From Shewanella maritima (GTDB lineage Bacteria > Pseudomonadota > Gammaproteobacteria > Enterobacterales > Shewanellaceae): a stretch of 64,000 bases of DNA. The translations under genes and the position numbers were made by a program. Location of the stretch: positions 3,287,501 through 3,351,500 of the forward strand of contig NZ_CP036200.1 of the NCBI RefSeq assembly GCF_004295345.1. The letters are read 5' to 3'. The notes under the pieces were generated by a model. The model was not told the DNA's origin and did not search any database. It saw only the letters and a list, made by a program, of their open reading frames with translations. This document shows positions 53,686-62,771 of this stretch, piece after piece (the first letter of the stretch is position 1; each line of letters opens with the position of its first letter).

Positions 53686-54879
53686 ATGAATAGCAAGGCC
53701 AAACAAGCCACAGTGATCGGCGCGCAAATGAACCTGCAAGGGGAGATGGATATTCAAGGTCCAGCGACGATTGCAGGGCATACCAATGGTGTGATCCGTT
53801 CTAGCGCCGATATTGTGATTGAGCAAGGCGGCCTTGTTGAAGGTGAGCTTTATTGCCAAAGCGTTAAAGTCTGTGGTCAGTTCAAAGGTAAATTGTTTTG
53901 CAACAAGCTGATTATTGTTAGCTCAGGTGTGGTTGATGGTGAGGTTTCCAGCCATCAGATGGAAATCTATGACGGCGGACAGTTTATTGGTAAGCGCACC
54001 AAAGGGCCTGATGCCGATACCTTGCCAGATTTTACGGTCAACTCTGAGGCTAATGACACTGCTGATGACGAAACCACAGTGCAAGCTAAGCAAACCGTCA
54101 AGGCCGCAAAATCTAGTAAACCTGCGCCTAAGATTGAATCAGCCGCTGAGAGTAGCGATAGCTTAGGCGCCAGATTTGAAGCGCAAACTGCTGGCGCAAG
54201 TATCGATGCCGCTAGCGTCTCCTCTAGCACTGCTAAATCACCAACAAATGCAGCAGATGAACTAGCTACAGAGTCAAGTTCAAGCAATAAGTTACCTACC
54301 AAGTACCTAGTGGCCGTTATCGCTATGCTGGCTGTGGTGGTGTACATCATTGGCGGGCCAATGCTGCAATCGACTAGCTCGACTAATTCAACTTCAGCTT
54401 CGCCGTTAACCTCACCGTCAACGATTACGTCCCAAACAGCAAAACCTTTGCCGGTAGCTAAGCCAGCAGTCGAGTCTCAAGCGAAGCCAGAAGTTGAGTC
54501 AGAACCGACTTCAAATGCCAACGATGCTGTAAGCGATGAAAACACAAGCGCGGCTTCAGATGATTTAGAGGCTGCAGAGCCAACAGTTTCTGCTGTTCAA
54601 AAAGCCAGTGAGCCGAAATTGTTTGCCGCGCCTGATGCCAACGCGCAAACCGAGAAGAAACGAGCGCCGATTTCGGTTACTCAAGCATCTCAAACTGCAA
54701 GTGCGGTAGTTAAGAGCGCAGACAGCGTGCAAAATGAGTTAGCAGACGGTATTGAAAACAAGGCTGAACAAGCGACAGAGGCGCTGGAAAAAGTGGCTGA
54801 GCCTAAATTGTTTAATGAAGAAAAAGATAGCTCGGATAACCCACAACCTGCAGTGCAAGATGATACTGCAGGTCAGTAG
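53686..54879 (+). CDS. Bactofilin with long membrane-linked C-terminal extension
   Basis: A 397-residue protein. Residues 1-105 form the bactofilin right-handed beta-helix (GAQMNLQGEMDIQGPATIAGHTNGVIRSSADIVIEQGGLVEGELYCQ). A Ser/Ala/Glu-rich linker follows, one membrane segment (about 206-226, YLVAVIAMLAVVVYIIGG), then a 170-residue low-complexity tail with two EPKLF motifs (about 311 and 370). Bactofilins polymerise without nucleotide and scaffold envelope enzymes; most are 100-200 residues, so the tail is unusual. I start at ATG 53686 with AAGGAC upstream; an in-frame TTG eight codons earlier is less likely. It is not obviously linked to the kinase upstream. Confidence 0.82.
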   Translation: MNSKAKQATVIGAQMNLQGEMDIQGPATIAGHTNGVIRSSADIVIEQGGLVEGELYCQSVKVCGQFKGKLFCNKLIIVSSGVVDGEVSSHQMEIYDGGQFIGKRTKGPDADTLPDFTVNSEANDTADDETTVQAKQTVKAAKSSKPAPKIESAAESSDSLGARFEAQTAGASIDAASVSSSTAKSPTNAADELATESSSSNKLPTKYLVAVIAMLAVVVYIIGGPMLQSTSSTNSTSASPLTSPSTITSQTAKPLPVAKPAVESQAKPEVESEPTSNANDAVSDENTSAASDDLEAAEPTVSAVQKASEPKLFAAPDANAQTEKKRAPISVTQASQTASAVVKSADSVQNELADGIENKAEQATEALEKVAEPKLFNEEKDSSDNPQPAVQDDTAGQ

Positions 54880-54984
54880 TCATAATGGTTGAAGCTTAGC
54901 CTCACTTGTAAGGATAAATAGCGCCAGGGCAAGATCATGAGCATTTCTCGTGCGTTTTCTTATGGGATTAATGAGCTTTGAGTA

Positions 54985-55070
54985 AGCAAGCCTCTTTAGC
55001 AGGGATGCTAAAGCGGAGCCCTTAACGTAACCTTAGGGGATGATTATACGGCGTCTTGCGCAATCAAAGT
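54985..55070. repeat. Second intergenic repeat family, copy B
   Basis: TTTAGCAGGGATGCTAAA hairpin, then GGGGATGATTATACGGCG and TCTTGCGCA. The layout matches copy A at 38609-38680. It fills most of the gap between the bactofilin and the M16 protein gene. Confidence 0.55.
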
Positions 55071-55136
55071 TCTTTAACCCTTAGTGTATGGCTAATAATT
55101 AATTACTCATGCGTTCGCCCTGTAAATAGCGCCCGT

Positions 55137-56816
55137 TTAGGGCTTTATTTCTTCAATTTTCCAGTTATTTCTTTCTACTTCCAGCACTTTGTCTGCCGAC
55201 AATTTATTGTCCAACACGCCACTGTTAGCCAATGCCTCTAGGCCTTTAACCAGCGGCTTGGCAATGTCATCTTTATCGCCTCTAAGTACGATGACGGGGT
55301 TGGTTAGGTATAGCTGAGCAAAGCGAGACAATTCATCTGCACTAAGTTGCTCAAGTGCATCATAAAAAGCTTGATCGCGATCTTGCAGCTCAGTTCCTTG
55401 TGCAACTTGCCCCATAATCCATGGGGTTAAAAAGCTATTTTCAACCGCGCGCTGACTATCATGTCTCAGTTGTTGTTTACCAAGCAAATAGTCTTTTAGC
55501 GCTTTGAGCTCAGCATCTTGAGGTGATTGGCGTTGCAGCAAGGCAACGTGCTGCAGTATGCCGCTAACGAACTGTGTGGTATCAGCTTTGTCTGTACTGC
55601 CATATATGGTGAGGTATTGCCCAAGTGGCGCATCGACACAATAGGCGTAGACGCCATAAGTTAGCCCGCGCGTTTCACGTAAATCATAAAACAAGCGTCC
55701 TGAGTATGAGCGGCCAAGTAGTGCGGCCAATGACTCACATGCTAGGCGGTTGTAGCGCGCATCAGTGACCGAGTTTGCAAACAAATAGCCAATGCGCAGC
55801 TGAGTCTGGACTGTGCCTGGCTTGTCGATAATGGCAATGGGTTTTAAGGTCAAGTTTTGCGTATCTGCAGAACGGTTAGCCTGCTTTTTAGTTTGAGCAT
55901 GCCTTACTACAGATTGCGTATTTAGAAATTGAACGTCGCGTGTTGGCTCCTTTAAACCTGCTGTGCTAAACACGTGCCACTGCAGGCTTTGATAGGTACT
56001 GGCGAACAACTCAGTGAGTGATTCTATCGTTAGGCTGTCGATGGCTTGCTGGTTATTCACCTCGCTTGCGTAAGGATGACTAATGCCTAACAGGCGCTTA
56101 CGATAAGCTAAGTTTATCTCACTCCCAGTAAAGGCGCCAATATGACTATCTAGCTTGAGTTTGCGCTTAAGCAAATCAAGGTTGATCCCGGTTATCTTAT
56201 CCCCAGCTTTTGTCTTGGTCTGCAAGTTAGCTAGCTGCTGCCACAACTGCTTAGCGAGCTTTAGCTTGGTCTCATAACTCGCCTCACAATGCATGCTAAT
56301 GACAATGCGGTGCAAAGTTGCTGAAAAACTGATGCTATTTAGGCAGCGTGTAATTTGCTCTGGTTTAGCATTGACTACTGCCAACTCCCTAAGAGCTGCT
56401 TGTTCGATGAGCGCCAATTGCTGCGCATACAGCTCAAAGGCTTTAAGCAAAATATCAGGGTTGGCAATGGCTCGCGTCTGGCTGATGCCAACTAGCGAAA
56501 AACGATGCGTTGAGAGGGGAAACTGGCTCAGAGACCACAAATGCTGATAGCTAGCATCATTAAGCTTATGGCTGAGTGGCGCGGGCGGGCTTTGATAGCT
56601 TAGCTTTGCTGCAAGGGGCGGTAAGTTTGTTGCTTGTGAGTCAAATTGCGGCAAGGTTGGGGTTATTGTAGCGGCGCTATCACTTGTTGAGTTGGCAGCG
56701 ACTTGGACCGAGCTTTCACCATTAGTCTGTTTGTGCTGGCAGGCAACTAGCATTAGCAGCAAAAAGGTGGCAGCGAGTTTATTTATCAAGGGGATTAGAG
56801 AGCCAATTCGCATCAT
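55137..56816 (-). CDS. M16-family lipoprotein, non-catalytic partner
   Basis: About 559 residues with a lipoprotein signal (LLLMLVAC, lipid on the Cys near residue 26). The fold is that of M16 zinc peptidases, but the HxxEH zinc motif is missing. The C-terminal half keeps family features: LRIGYLFANSVTD and a SGRLFYDLRETRGLTYGVYAY segment with the conserved R-x-x-G-L-x-Y. I start at 56816, where the ATG overlaps the upstream stop (ATGA). M16 peptidases often work as an active/inactive pair, so I infer this is the inactive partner of the next protein, anchored in the envelope. Confidence 0.8.
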   Translation of the reverse strand: MMRIGSLIPLINKLAATFLLLMLVACQHKQTNGESSVQVAANSTSDSAATITPTLPQFDSQATNLPPLAAKLSYQSPPAPLSHKLNDASYQHLWSLSQFPLSTHRFSLVGISQTRAIANPDILLKAFELYAQQLALIEQAALRELAVVNAKPEQITRCLNSISFSATLHRIVISMHCEASYETKLKLAKQLWQQLANLQTKTKAGDKITGINLDLLKRKLKLDSHIGAFTGSEINLAYRKRLLGISHPYASEVNNQQAIDSLTIESLTELFASTYQSLQWHVFSTAGLKEPTRDVQFLNTQSVVRHAQTKKQANRSADTQNLTLKPIAIIDKPGTVQTQLRIGYLFANSVTDARYNRLACESLAALLGRSYSGRLFYDLRETRGLTYGVYAYCVDAPLGQYLTIYGSTDKADTTQFVSGILQHVALLQRQSPQDAELKALKDYLLGKQQLRHDSQRAVENSFLTPWIMGQVAQGTELQDRDQAFYDALEQLSADELSRFAQLYLTNPVIVLRGDKDDIAKPLVKGLEALANSGVLDNKLSADKVLEVERNNWKIEEIKP

Positions 56817-58345
56817 AAGGCTTGCTCCTCTAACCATTGAGACCAGGATTTAGGTAGCCACTCAAGCAAGGTTTTTCCACTGCGAATGTACCAAGCAGGG
56901 AGCATGTCTAATCTAACGGCTTTGTGTTGGTAATACTTGGCAGCAACTCGGGCCATGTCGTCACTGGTAACCTGATTGGTTCTTTGCCAGGGTGAAGTCA
57001 GTGGCGTGCGTTTGTCCCGTAACTGACTGTTAGAAAGCATATTTGCTAGGGTTAATGGTGATGCAAGTTTAGCGAGCTTAGTTTCTAAATAGGCGGCTTT
57101 GACGTTGCACAGTTGCGGTTCACTAATGCCATTTTTTACCACATCATCAATAAGTGTCTCGACAATGGTTGCTAACTCATCTAGAGATTCGTTGGCTCTA
57201 GGTACTAGGACGATATTGGCGACGCCATGATGCTCAAGGGCTAAGGGATAAGATAAATGCAGCATGGTTTGCTGCGCTCTCGTTGTGCGCCTTGCCAGTA
57301 AACTGTCTCTTTGTTGAAACAGGTATTGGTTGAGCAGGGCGATAGCTTCTGCGTCTTGATGATTGCGCCCTACTGTATGCCAAGCCATTAGTACCGCTGG
57401 CCATGGGCCGCGCTCGTCCACAATACTGCCATGACTGGCTTTAGCATCTATCTGTAAATCATTAAATCTACTGGGCGCTGCAGTCGATTTTTGCCAATCG
57501 GCAAACTCATGCTCGATGAGTTCAAGCGTGTTGTCAGGTAGGGCGCCGATCAAGGTCATTTGCGCATAGTCAGGGCGATAATAATGCTGATGGAATGCCA
57601 TTAAGCTAGCTTTGTCCGCCTGCATTAAATCTGCCTTGGAGCCAATGACTGCGTGGCCATAGGGCGTCCCTTTTACTTGCTCGAGTAAATACTCCATGGC
57701 TTGACGTACATAAGGTTGGTTATCAATCGCGCCAGCCATTTCTTGTAGCACAGCGCCTTGCTGGTTGGCTATTGTGTCCTCGGTGATAACTGGTCGCCTT
57801 AACCTGTCAGCCTCAAGGTATAAGCCTAGCGCTAAAGCCTGTTTTGGCAGCTGAGCATAATAGCGAGTGAAGTCAAAAAAGGTGCTGGCATTAAAGCGGG
57901 CGCCAATGCGGTTCATTTGCTGGGCATAACCATCGCCAGGCAAGTTTTCACTGCCTTTGAATAGTAGATGTTCAAACAGGTGCGCGTAGCCTGTTTGCCC
58001 TTGAGGCTCGTTGCGAGACCCCACATTAAACAAGGTTGAAATATTTACGGTTTGCTGTTGTGGTTGCGGCAATAAACGTACGCGAAGGCCGTTTTCTAAC
58101 TGGTGATACTCGATGTTTTGTTCAAGTTCGAATAGCGGTTTGGCAAAACTATCGAGCTGGCACTGCTGGGCACTTTTTGCATTAGGGGCATGGTTTGTAT
58201 TAGGTACATGGCTAGTATTAGCTGCATAGCCGCTCGCAGAGATAAGCGTGCTGGCCGCAAAGATGCTCGATAATAGTAACGACTTGACGAGCACTGACAA
58301 AGGGCTGGCAATATTGGGGAGTTTGTCACGACTTAACACAGGCAA
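56813..58345 (-). CDS. M16-family zinc peptidase, catalytic
   Basis: About 510 residues. A signal or anchor segment lies near 20-42. The inverted zinc motif HLFEH (in GYAHLFEHLLFKGSENL, about 122-138) is intact, and the downstream glutamates of the family are plausible in EADRLRRP. The C-terminal half is the second M16 domain. The start is uncertain: the longest frame begins with TTG at 58345, and later GTG or TTG codons near residues 17-19 would leave a better signal peptide. It is translated just before the inactive partner with a four-base overlap. Likely a periplasmic peptidase; substrate unknown. Confidence 0.82.
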   Translation of the reverse strand: MPVLSRDKLPNIASPLSVLVKSLLLSSIFAASTLISASGYAANTSHVPNTNHAPNAKSAQQCQLDSFAKPLFELEQNIEYHQLENGLRVRLLPQPQQQTVNISTLFNVGSRNEPQGQTGYAHLFEHLLFKGSENLPGDGYAQQMNRIGARFNASTFFDFTRYYAQLPKQALALGLYLEADRLRRPVITEDTIANQQGAVLQEMAGAIDNQPYVRQAMEYLLEQVKGTPYGHAVIGSKADLMQADKASLMAFHQHYYRPDYAQMTLIGALPDNTLELIEHEFADWQKSTAAPSRFNDLQIDAKASHGSIVDERGPWPAVLMAWHTVGRNHQDAEAIALLNQYLFQQRDSLLARRTTRAQQTMLHLSYPLALEHHGVANIVLVPRANESLDELATIVETLIDDVVKNGISEPQLCNVKAAYLETKLAKLASPLTLANMLSNSQLRDKRTPLTSPWQRTNQVTSDDMARVAAKYYQHKAVRLDMLPAWYIRSGKTLLEWLPKSWSQWLEEQAL

Positions 58346-58396
58346 TCCATTAGCAATCTAAGGCGTTTACTTAACTTAATGGATTTAGGTTAACCA

Positions 58397-58427
58397 TAAA
58401 AAAAGGCTTTCTCAACAAAGCCTTTTA
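58397..58427 (-). terminator. Intrinsic terminator of the L,D-transpeptidase gene
   Basis: AAAAGGCTTT and AAAGCCTTTT form the stem around a CTCAAC loop; on the minus strand a run of T follows. Confidence 0.85.
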
Positions 58428-58457
58428 ACTTTCGTCATGACACTAACATTATAGGTA

Positions 58458-59405
58458 TCATGGATTAATACGCGTTGGCATGCCTGTACGTTGCTCAAGT
58501 AAACGCTTGATCACAAATGAGTCAGTTTCAGCATGGGCGATAAAGCGGGTGACTTTGCGGTCCAGTTCCAGCATTACTGGCTCATTAGACTCAAACTCTT
58601 CCTGGGTGCGAGATAGTGGCTCGTGCACCTCAACGTAGCGGCCTCCGTTAGACTCTTCTGCGACTTTAACTGGCTGGTTGATAAACTCAACTCGAGTGCC
58701 AACTGGCACGCTATTAAATAGATGCTCGATATCATCATCTCGCAGACGTACGCAACCCTGACTTACACGCAGGCCAATACCAAAGTCGGCATTGGTGCCA
58801 TGCAGCGCAAATAAGTTTCCTACATATAAAGCAAATAAGCCCATTGGGTTGTCAGGCCCTGCAGGCCATACATCCGGCAGGGTGACACCTTTTGCTGCGT
58901 AAATTTCACGGGTGTTTTTTGTTGGTGTCCAGGTAGGGTTCGCGCGCTTGCGATAGACCTTAGTTACCCAGTTTTCCGGTGTGTCGCGACCCACTTGACC
59001 AATACCAATTGGCAGCACGGTAACGCTGTTGCTGTTCTTGGGATAGTAGTAAAGACGCATTTCAGCAATGTTAACGACAATCCCTTCACGCTTAGTATTG
59101 GGCAGGATCAGTTGATGCGGAATAATCAGGGTGCTACCTGGAGTAGGCAGGTAAGGGTCTACACCCGGATTAGCTTGCATCATGTTGGTCAAACCTAGCT
59201 GGAATTTAGCAGCAATTGCTTCGAGTGTGGTTTTGCCCTCAGGTACTACATAGTACTGGTTTTCACCTACCACGCTATTGCCATTAGTTGGTAGTCGATA
59301 CTCAACGGCGTGAGCTGCAATGCTTAACAGAGCATAGCTCGCAATCATAGCTGGTTTAATGGTTGATTTTACTAACTTTGCACAGCGTGAAAACAGGGTG
59401 TTCAT
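58458..59405 (-). CDS. L,D-transpeptidase with LysM domain (ErfK/YbiS family)
   Basis: A 315-residue periplasmic enzyme that cross-links peptidoglycan or ties lipoprotein to it. It has a signal peptide (about 1-33), a LysM region near 50-96 (VPEGKTTLEAIAAKF...NPGVDPYLPTPGSTLIIP), then a YkuD catalytic domain. The catalytic cysteine is in SQGCVRLRDDDIEHLF (about 215-230), with the HGTN histidine just before. The length matches E. coli YbiS/ErfK. It is a single gene with its own terminator. Confidence 0.92.
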   Translation of the reverse strand: MNTLFSRCAKLVKSTIKPAMIASYALLSIAAHAVEYRLPTNGNSVVGENQYYVVPEGKTTLEAIAAKFQLGLTNMMQANPGVDPYLPTPGSTLIIPHQLILPNTKREGIVVNIAEMRLYYYPKNSNSVTVLPIGIGQVGRDTPENWVTKVYRKRANPTWTPTKNTREIYAAKGVTLPDVWPAGPDNPMGLFALYVGNLFALHGTNADFGIGLRVSQGCVRLRDDDIEHLFNSVPVGTRVEFINQPVKVAEESNGGRYVEVHEPLSRTQEEFESNEPVMLELDRKVTRFIAHAETDSFVIKRLLEQRTGMPTRINP

Positions 59406-59524
59406 GTATCAGTCTGGATCCTGAGTGAGAGGGCAATACTACTTAACGCGCATCGTCACTTATTTACTGCCAAAATTCAATAGTTTTGACGACTCGCTTT
59501 GGTTGCTCTTGTAATTCTTGCCCA

Positions 59525-59562
59525 TAAAAAATGCCCCAGATGTGAGTATCAGGGGCATTGTT
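59525..59562 (-). terminator. Intrinsic terminator of the acyltransferase gene
   Basis: AATGCCCC and GGGGCATT enclose a 14-base loop. On the minus strand TTTTTT follows directly. Confidence 0.85.
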
Positions 59563-59595
59563 GTTTATGTTTCTCTTGTTCAGATTAGCCAAGCA

Positions 59596-60522
59596 TTAAT
59601 CGTACAACGAAGCTGGCGCTTCTGGCGGGCGGGTTTTGAAGCGACGGTGCAGCCACATATATTGGCTTGGATTCTTATCGATAATCTGTTCGATAATTTT
59701 ATTGCCGCGAATGGCATCGCTCACTTCATCTTCACCTGGGAAGTTATCTAATGCAGGCATAATCTCAATGTTGTAACCAGTATCATCTTGATTACGCTCA
59801 ACAAAAAATGGCAACACTTTAGCGCGTCCCAGTTTAGCGAGGGTGGTTGCGCCAGTAATAGTGGCAGCTTGATCTACAGCATAAAATGGGATGAACACTG
59901 CGCTTGAGGGGCCAAAATCCTGATCTGCGGTGTACCAAATGACGTCAGGCTTGCGAAGTGACTTTACCATTTGCCTTAAGTCACGTTTAGGGACTAAGCC
60001 CTTGTTTGAGCGCAGACGACCTTTGACCTGTAGGTATTCCATAACCGGGTTGTCGTGGGGGCGATAAACGCCAATACCAGGTTGGAACTGACCAAAAATA
60101 CGTGCGCCCATCTCCAATGGTAAGCAGTGCACTGCAAACAAGATCACTCCCGTGCCATTGTCGATATTGTTGGTGACATGCTCTTTGCCTTTAATGGTCA
60201 TGTGGCGCTGGATTTTCGCATCAGACCACCACCAAGCATTGATGGTATCAAATACTGCTTTACCGGTTTCTTCAAAGTTTGCATCGAGCAACTGTTGTTG
60301 TTGCTCTGTCGTCATATTTGGGAAGCAAAGCTCTAAATTGCGCCGAGCCGTTTTTGAGCGGCCTTTGACTAGCTTTTGCACTGCGCGACCAAGCGCAGCG
60401 CCCATTTTCATTTGCCAGCGCAATGGTAACAATAAGGTAAGACGCATCATGCCTACTGCAAACCACATTAGCCAATATTTTGGGTGGCATAACTTTGCCG
60501 AAAATTGAGCTTGCTCGACCAC
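59596..60522 (-). CDS. Lipid A acyltransferase, LpxL/LpxM family
   Basis: A 308-residue inner-membrane enzyme that adds a secondary acyl chain to lipid A. An N-terminal hydrophobic segment (about 15-33) is followed by the catalytic HCLPLE (H-x4-E, about 127-132). Other family pieces are YRPHDNPVMEYLQVKGR near 148-164 and WYTADQDFGP near 195-204, with RFKTRPPE near the end. I cannot tell lauroyl (LpxL) from myristoyl (LpxM) type from sequence alone. The start at 60522 is the longest ATG and is plausible, but no strong ribosome site is evident. Confidence 0.88.
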   Translation of the reverse strand: MVEQAQFSAKLCHPKYWLMWFAVGMMRLTLLLPLRWQMKMGAALGRAVQKLVKGRSKTARRNLELCFPNMTTEQQQQLLDANFEETGKAVFDTINAWWWSDAKIQRHMTIKGKEHVTNNIDNGTGVILFAVHCLPLEMGARIFGQFQPGIGVYRPHDNPVMEYLQVKGRLRSNKGLVPKRDLRQMVKSLRKPDVIWYTADQDFGPSSAVFIPFYAVDQAATITGATTLAKLGRAKVLPFFVERNQDDTGYNIEIMPALDNFPGEDEVSDAIRGNKIIEQIIDKNPSQYMWLHRRFKTRPPEAPASLYD

Positions 60523-60623
60523 AAATCACTCATCTAACAATTAAAAATTATGCTTATTCTAACTCATTTCTAGGGCAATATTGGTTACAATCATGGTTAA
60601 TTTCTAAGATACGTGAATTGAAA

Positions 60624-60689
60624 ATGCCCTTAACACTCGTCACTGCTGAAAACTTAGCCCAATGGATTTGGCTCGATGATCAAGATTAA
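60624..60689 (+). CDS. Possible 21-residue leader peptide
   Basis: ATG 60624 encodes MPLTLVTAENLAQWIWLDDQD and stops at 60689, overlapping the start of the next gene by 14 bases (its ATG is at 60676). Two tryptophans lie near the end. Such an overlap could couple translation of the next gene. There is no ribosome site stronger than GAATTGAAA. Speculative. Confidence 0.3.
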   Translation: MPLTLVTAENLAQWIWLDDQD

Positions 60690-61788
60690 GTCTCGTTTAG
60701 CGAGCGTTAACTTATTGGCGACTGGCTTATTCAGTCTAAGTGCACGTTTGTGGTTTTGTCTCATGTTGGTTTTATCAAATCTAATGCTTGCGCCAAATAC
60801 AGTGGGACAGAGTATCAGCGTCGAAGCTAGGTCAACCTCTATGAGTCAGGAGTTCAGTAACCAGGAAGTCAGTAGCCAGGACATGAGTGACACGGTTTCA
60901 AGTGGTCAAATAGCAACACGTTACAGCCACAAAGATATTATCGCTAAGATTGACCATCACTTAGCGCACCAGCTGTCTCACTCCTGGCTTGATATAGATG
61001 CTCACAAGGTGTTGCTATGTTCTGCCCTGACGCTAACCGAGTGTTTCGCTCAGTCGCCAGCTTTAAGTCAAAGCGCTTTGTTTAGCTCAGCATCGGTAAA
61101 GCGTCAGCTTGGGCTCAAGCATGCTATGGTGCTGCATCTAGGGCAGAGTGATTTACTTGGTGTGATTATCTATAACTTACAAGCCCCTCAGTTAAGCGCC
61201 ATTGGTGTGGTTGATCTCATTCCTTATCACATCCCACTTGAGCAGCAGACAAAGCTATCGATTATTCATGAGTTAGGGCACCTGCAGAATATCCTGCTGC
61301 AAGATACCTTGTTTTCCGAGCGGCTTTCCCGCTATCAGCATGAGTGGCTGGCCGATATGTACTTGTTTTGGCACATGGCGCGAGATCAAGCTGGGCGTGA
61401 TTTAATTTGGCAGCAATTGCATAGACGTAATTTGGCGATGATGAGTGATAGTAGTCGTATTAGCCATTGGAGTGCGCCGCAGTTGCAGTATTTGTTACAG
61501 ACATATTCGCCGCAGATACTGCAAAGTTTTACGGGGTATGCGAGTTTTGCAACTGATGCGTTGGCACAAATCCCAAACTGGAATGATGATGAGCTTGCCG
61601 AGTTTACAAGCTTAGTGCAGCGCACTTTTGGTAATGATGTCATACAAATTCTTCCCCGCTATATGTTTTGGCGTCAAGAGCAGTTGATCCATACCTTAAC
61701 GCCAACCCTCGTTAAATTAATGGGTAAGCACAAAACTCAGCTTTGGCTTAGCCGTCAGTTTGTAATGGCTGAAAATTTATCGCTATAA
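60676..61788 (+). CDS. Exported protein with HExxH zinc-protease motif
   Basis: A 370-residue protein I cannot assign to a named family. An N-terminal hydrophobic region (about 20-45) looks like a signal peptide or anchor. The motif HELGH is at about residues 199-203 (in KLSIIHELGHLQNILLQD), and HEWLADMYLFWHMA about 23 residues later offers the third, acidic ligand. That pattern fits a gluzincin-type metallopeptidase. The C-terminal part (about 260-370) has no feature I recognise. It is divergent from the acyltransferase gene, and a peptidase role is inference from the motif. Confidence 0.65.
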   Translation: MIKIKSRLASVNLLATGLFSLSARLWFCLMLVLSNLMLAPNTVGQSISVEARSTSMSQEFSNQEVSSQDMSDTVSSGQIATRYSHKDIIAKIDHHLAHQLSHSWLDIDAHKVLLCSALTLTECFAQSPALSQSALFSSASVKRQLGLKHAMVLHLGQSDLLGVIIYNLQAPQLSAIGVVDLIPYHIPLEQQTKLSIIHELGHLQNILLQDTLFSERLSRYQHEWLADMYLFWHMARDQAGRDLIWQQLHRRNLAMMSDSSRISHWSAPQLQYLLQTYSPQILQSFTGYASFATDALAQIPNWNDDELAEFTSLVQRTFGNDVIQILPRYMFWRQEQLIHTLTPTLVKLMGKHKTQLWLSRQFVMAENLSL

Positions 61789-62094
61789 ATCATAGATTAA
61801 CAAGCTATACATGTGTGTATTTTGGTGGCTATTCTGTAAGCTTTTTGTGAAATATTAGATCTTTGAAACATTTATTTACGATTACAATTTTGTGTATTTA
61901 CTGAACATATTGTGAAAGTGATAGTCTTTGATTTTTAAAGCAAAAAAATTATTTACAAGCCTATTGTTCGGTAAAGTGTTATGTGCTGGTATGTTATGCG
62001 GTTAAAAATGTTGTTAAATCGAAATTAGTTAGCAGATATTTCTAATGCCGTCTGGTAAGCTCATTTTGAAATTAGATGAGAGAGACCTAGTTGT

Positions 62095-62574
62095 ATGGCA
62101 AAACGTTCACGCGTAGAAACTGAACGCACAGTTAACTACATTTTAGATGAAGCCTTAAACCAAATTTTGACGATCGGATTTGAAGCCATGTCTTACACGA
62201 CGCTTTCAGATGCGACAGGGATAAGTCGAACCGGGATCAGTCATCATTTTCCTCGTAAAACCGAGTTTCTAGCTAAGCTGGACATGCGTATCGGTCAGTT
62301 GTTTGTTGATGAGTTAAATTTCACATCACTGGAACTGCTTGAATCGTCATGGAATGCTGCTATGAAACAGCCACGACACCTTGCTGTGTTAAAGCTGTAC
62401 TTTAGCTTGTGTGGTGCGAGTCAAAAAGGCATTAGTTTCTTCACTGCAATTGAGCATGCTAAAGAACAAGCTGGTGAGTTATTAGGCGCAGAAGGTGAGC
62501 GCTGTATCGATAACTTGATCGGCCGTAGCTCAGTGATGTTACTAACTAACAATGTAGAAGAACTTGCTGCGTAG
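62095..62574 (+). CDS. TetR-family transcriptional regulator
   Basis: A 159-residue protein. The N-terminal helix-turn-helix (about 10-57) reads YTTLSDATGISRTGISHHFPRKTEFL, a clear TetR pattern. The remaining 100 residues are helical and would bind an unknown ligand or partner. It is shorter than most TetR proteins (about 190-220). It is preceded by 306 bp (61789-62094) of AT-rich DNA where I see no gene and no clear operator, and it is monocistronic. Confidence 0.85.
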   Translation: MAKRSRVETERTVNYILDEALNQILTIGFEAMSYTTLSDATGISRTGISHHFPRKTEFLAKLDMRIGQLFVDELNFTSLELLESSWNAAMKQPRHLAVLKLYFSLCGASQKGISFFTAIEHAKEQAGELLGAEGERCIDNLIGRSSVMLLTNNVEELAA

Positions 62575-62645
62575 TAATGATTGATGACCTGAGCATTAGA
62601 TATCAGGCATTAGACATTCGAATTCAAGTCAGTTACCTACTGATA

Positions 62646-62678
62646 AAAAGCGCTCGCTGGAAACAGCAAGCGCTTTTT
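62646..62678 (+). terminator. Intrinsic terminator of the TetR gene
   Basis: AAAAGCGCTCGCTG and CAGCAAGCGCTTTT form a stem with a GAAA loop and a TTTTTT tail, after the stop at 62574. A-rich on the other side, so it may also serve the converging esterase gene. Confidence 0.88.
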
Positions 62679-62771
62679 TAATGCCTATAACTCAGTCACT
62701 CAGCCTGCTAGCAAACGAAGCGGTGAAGATAGTTTCAACCCGCTTGAAGTATCTCTAGTTGGTAAATGCGT

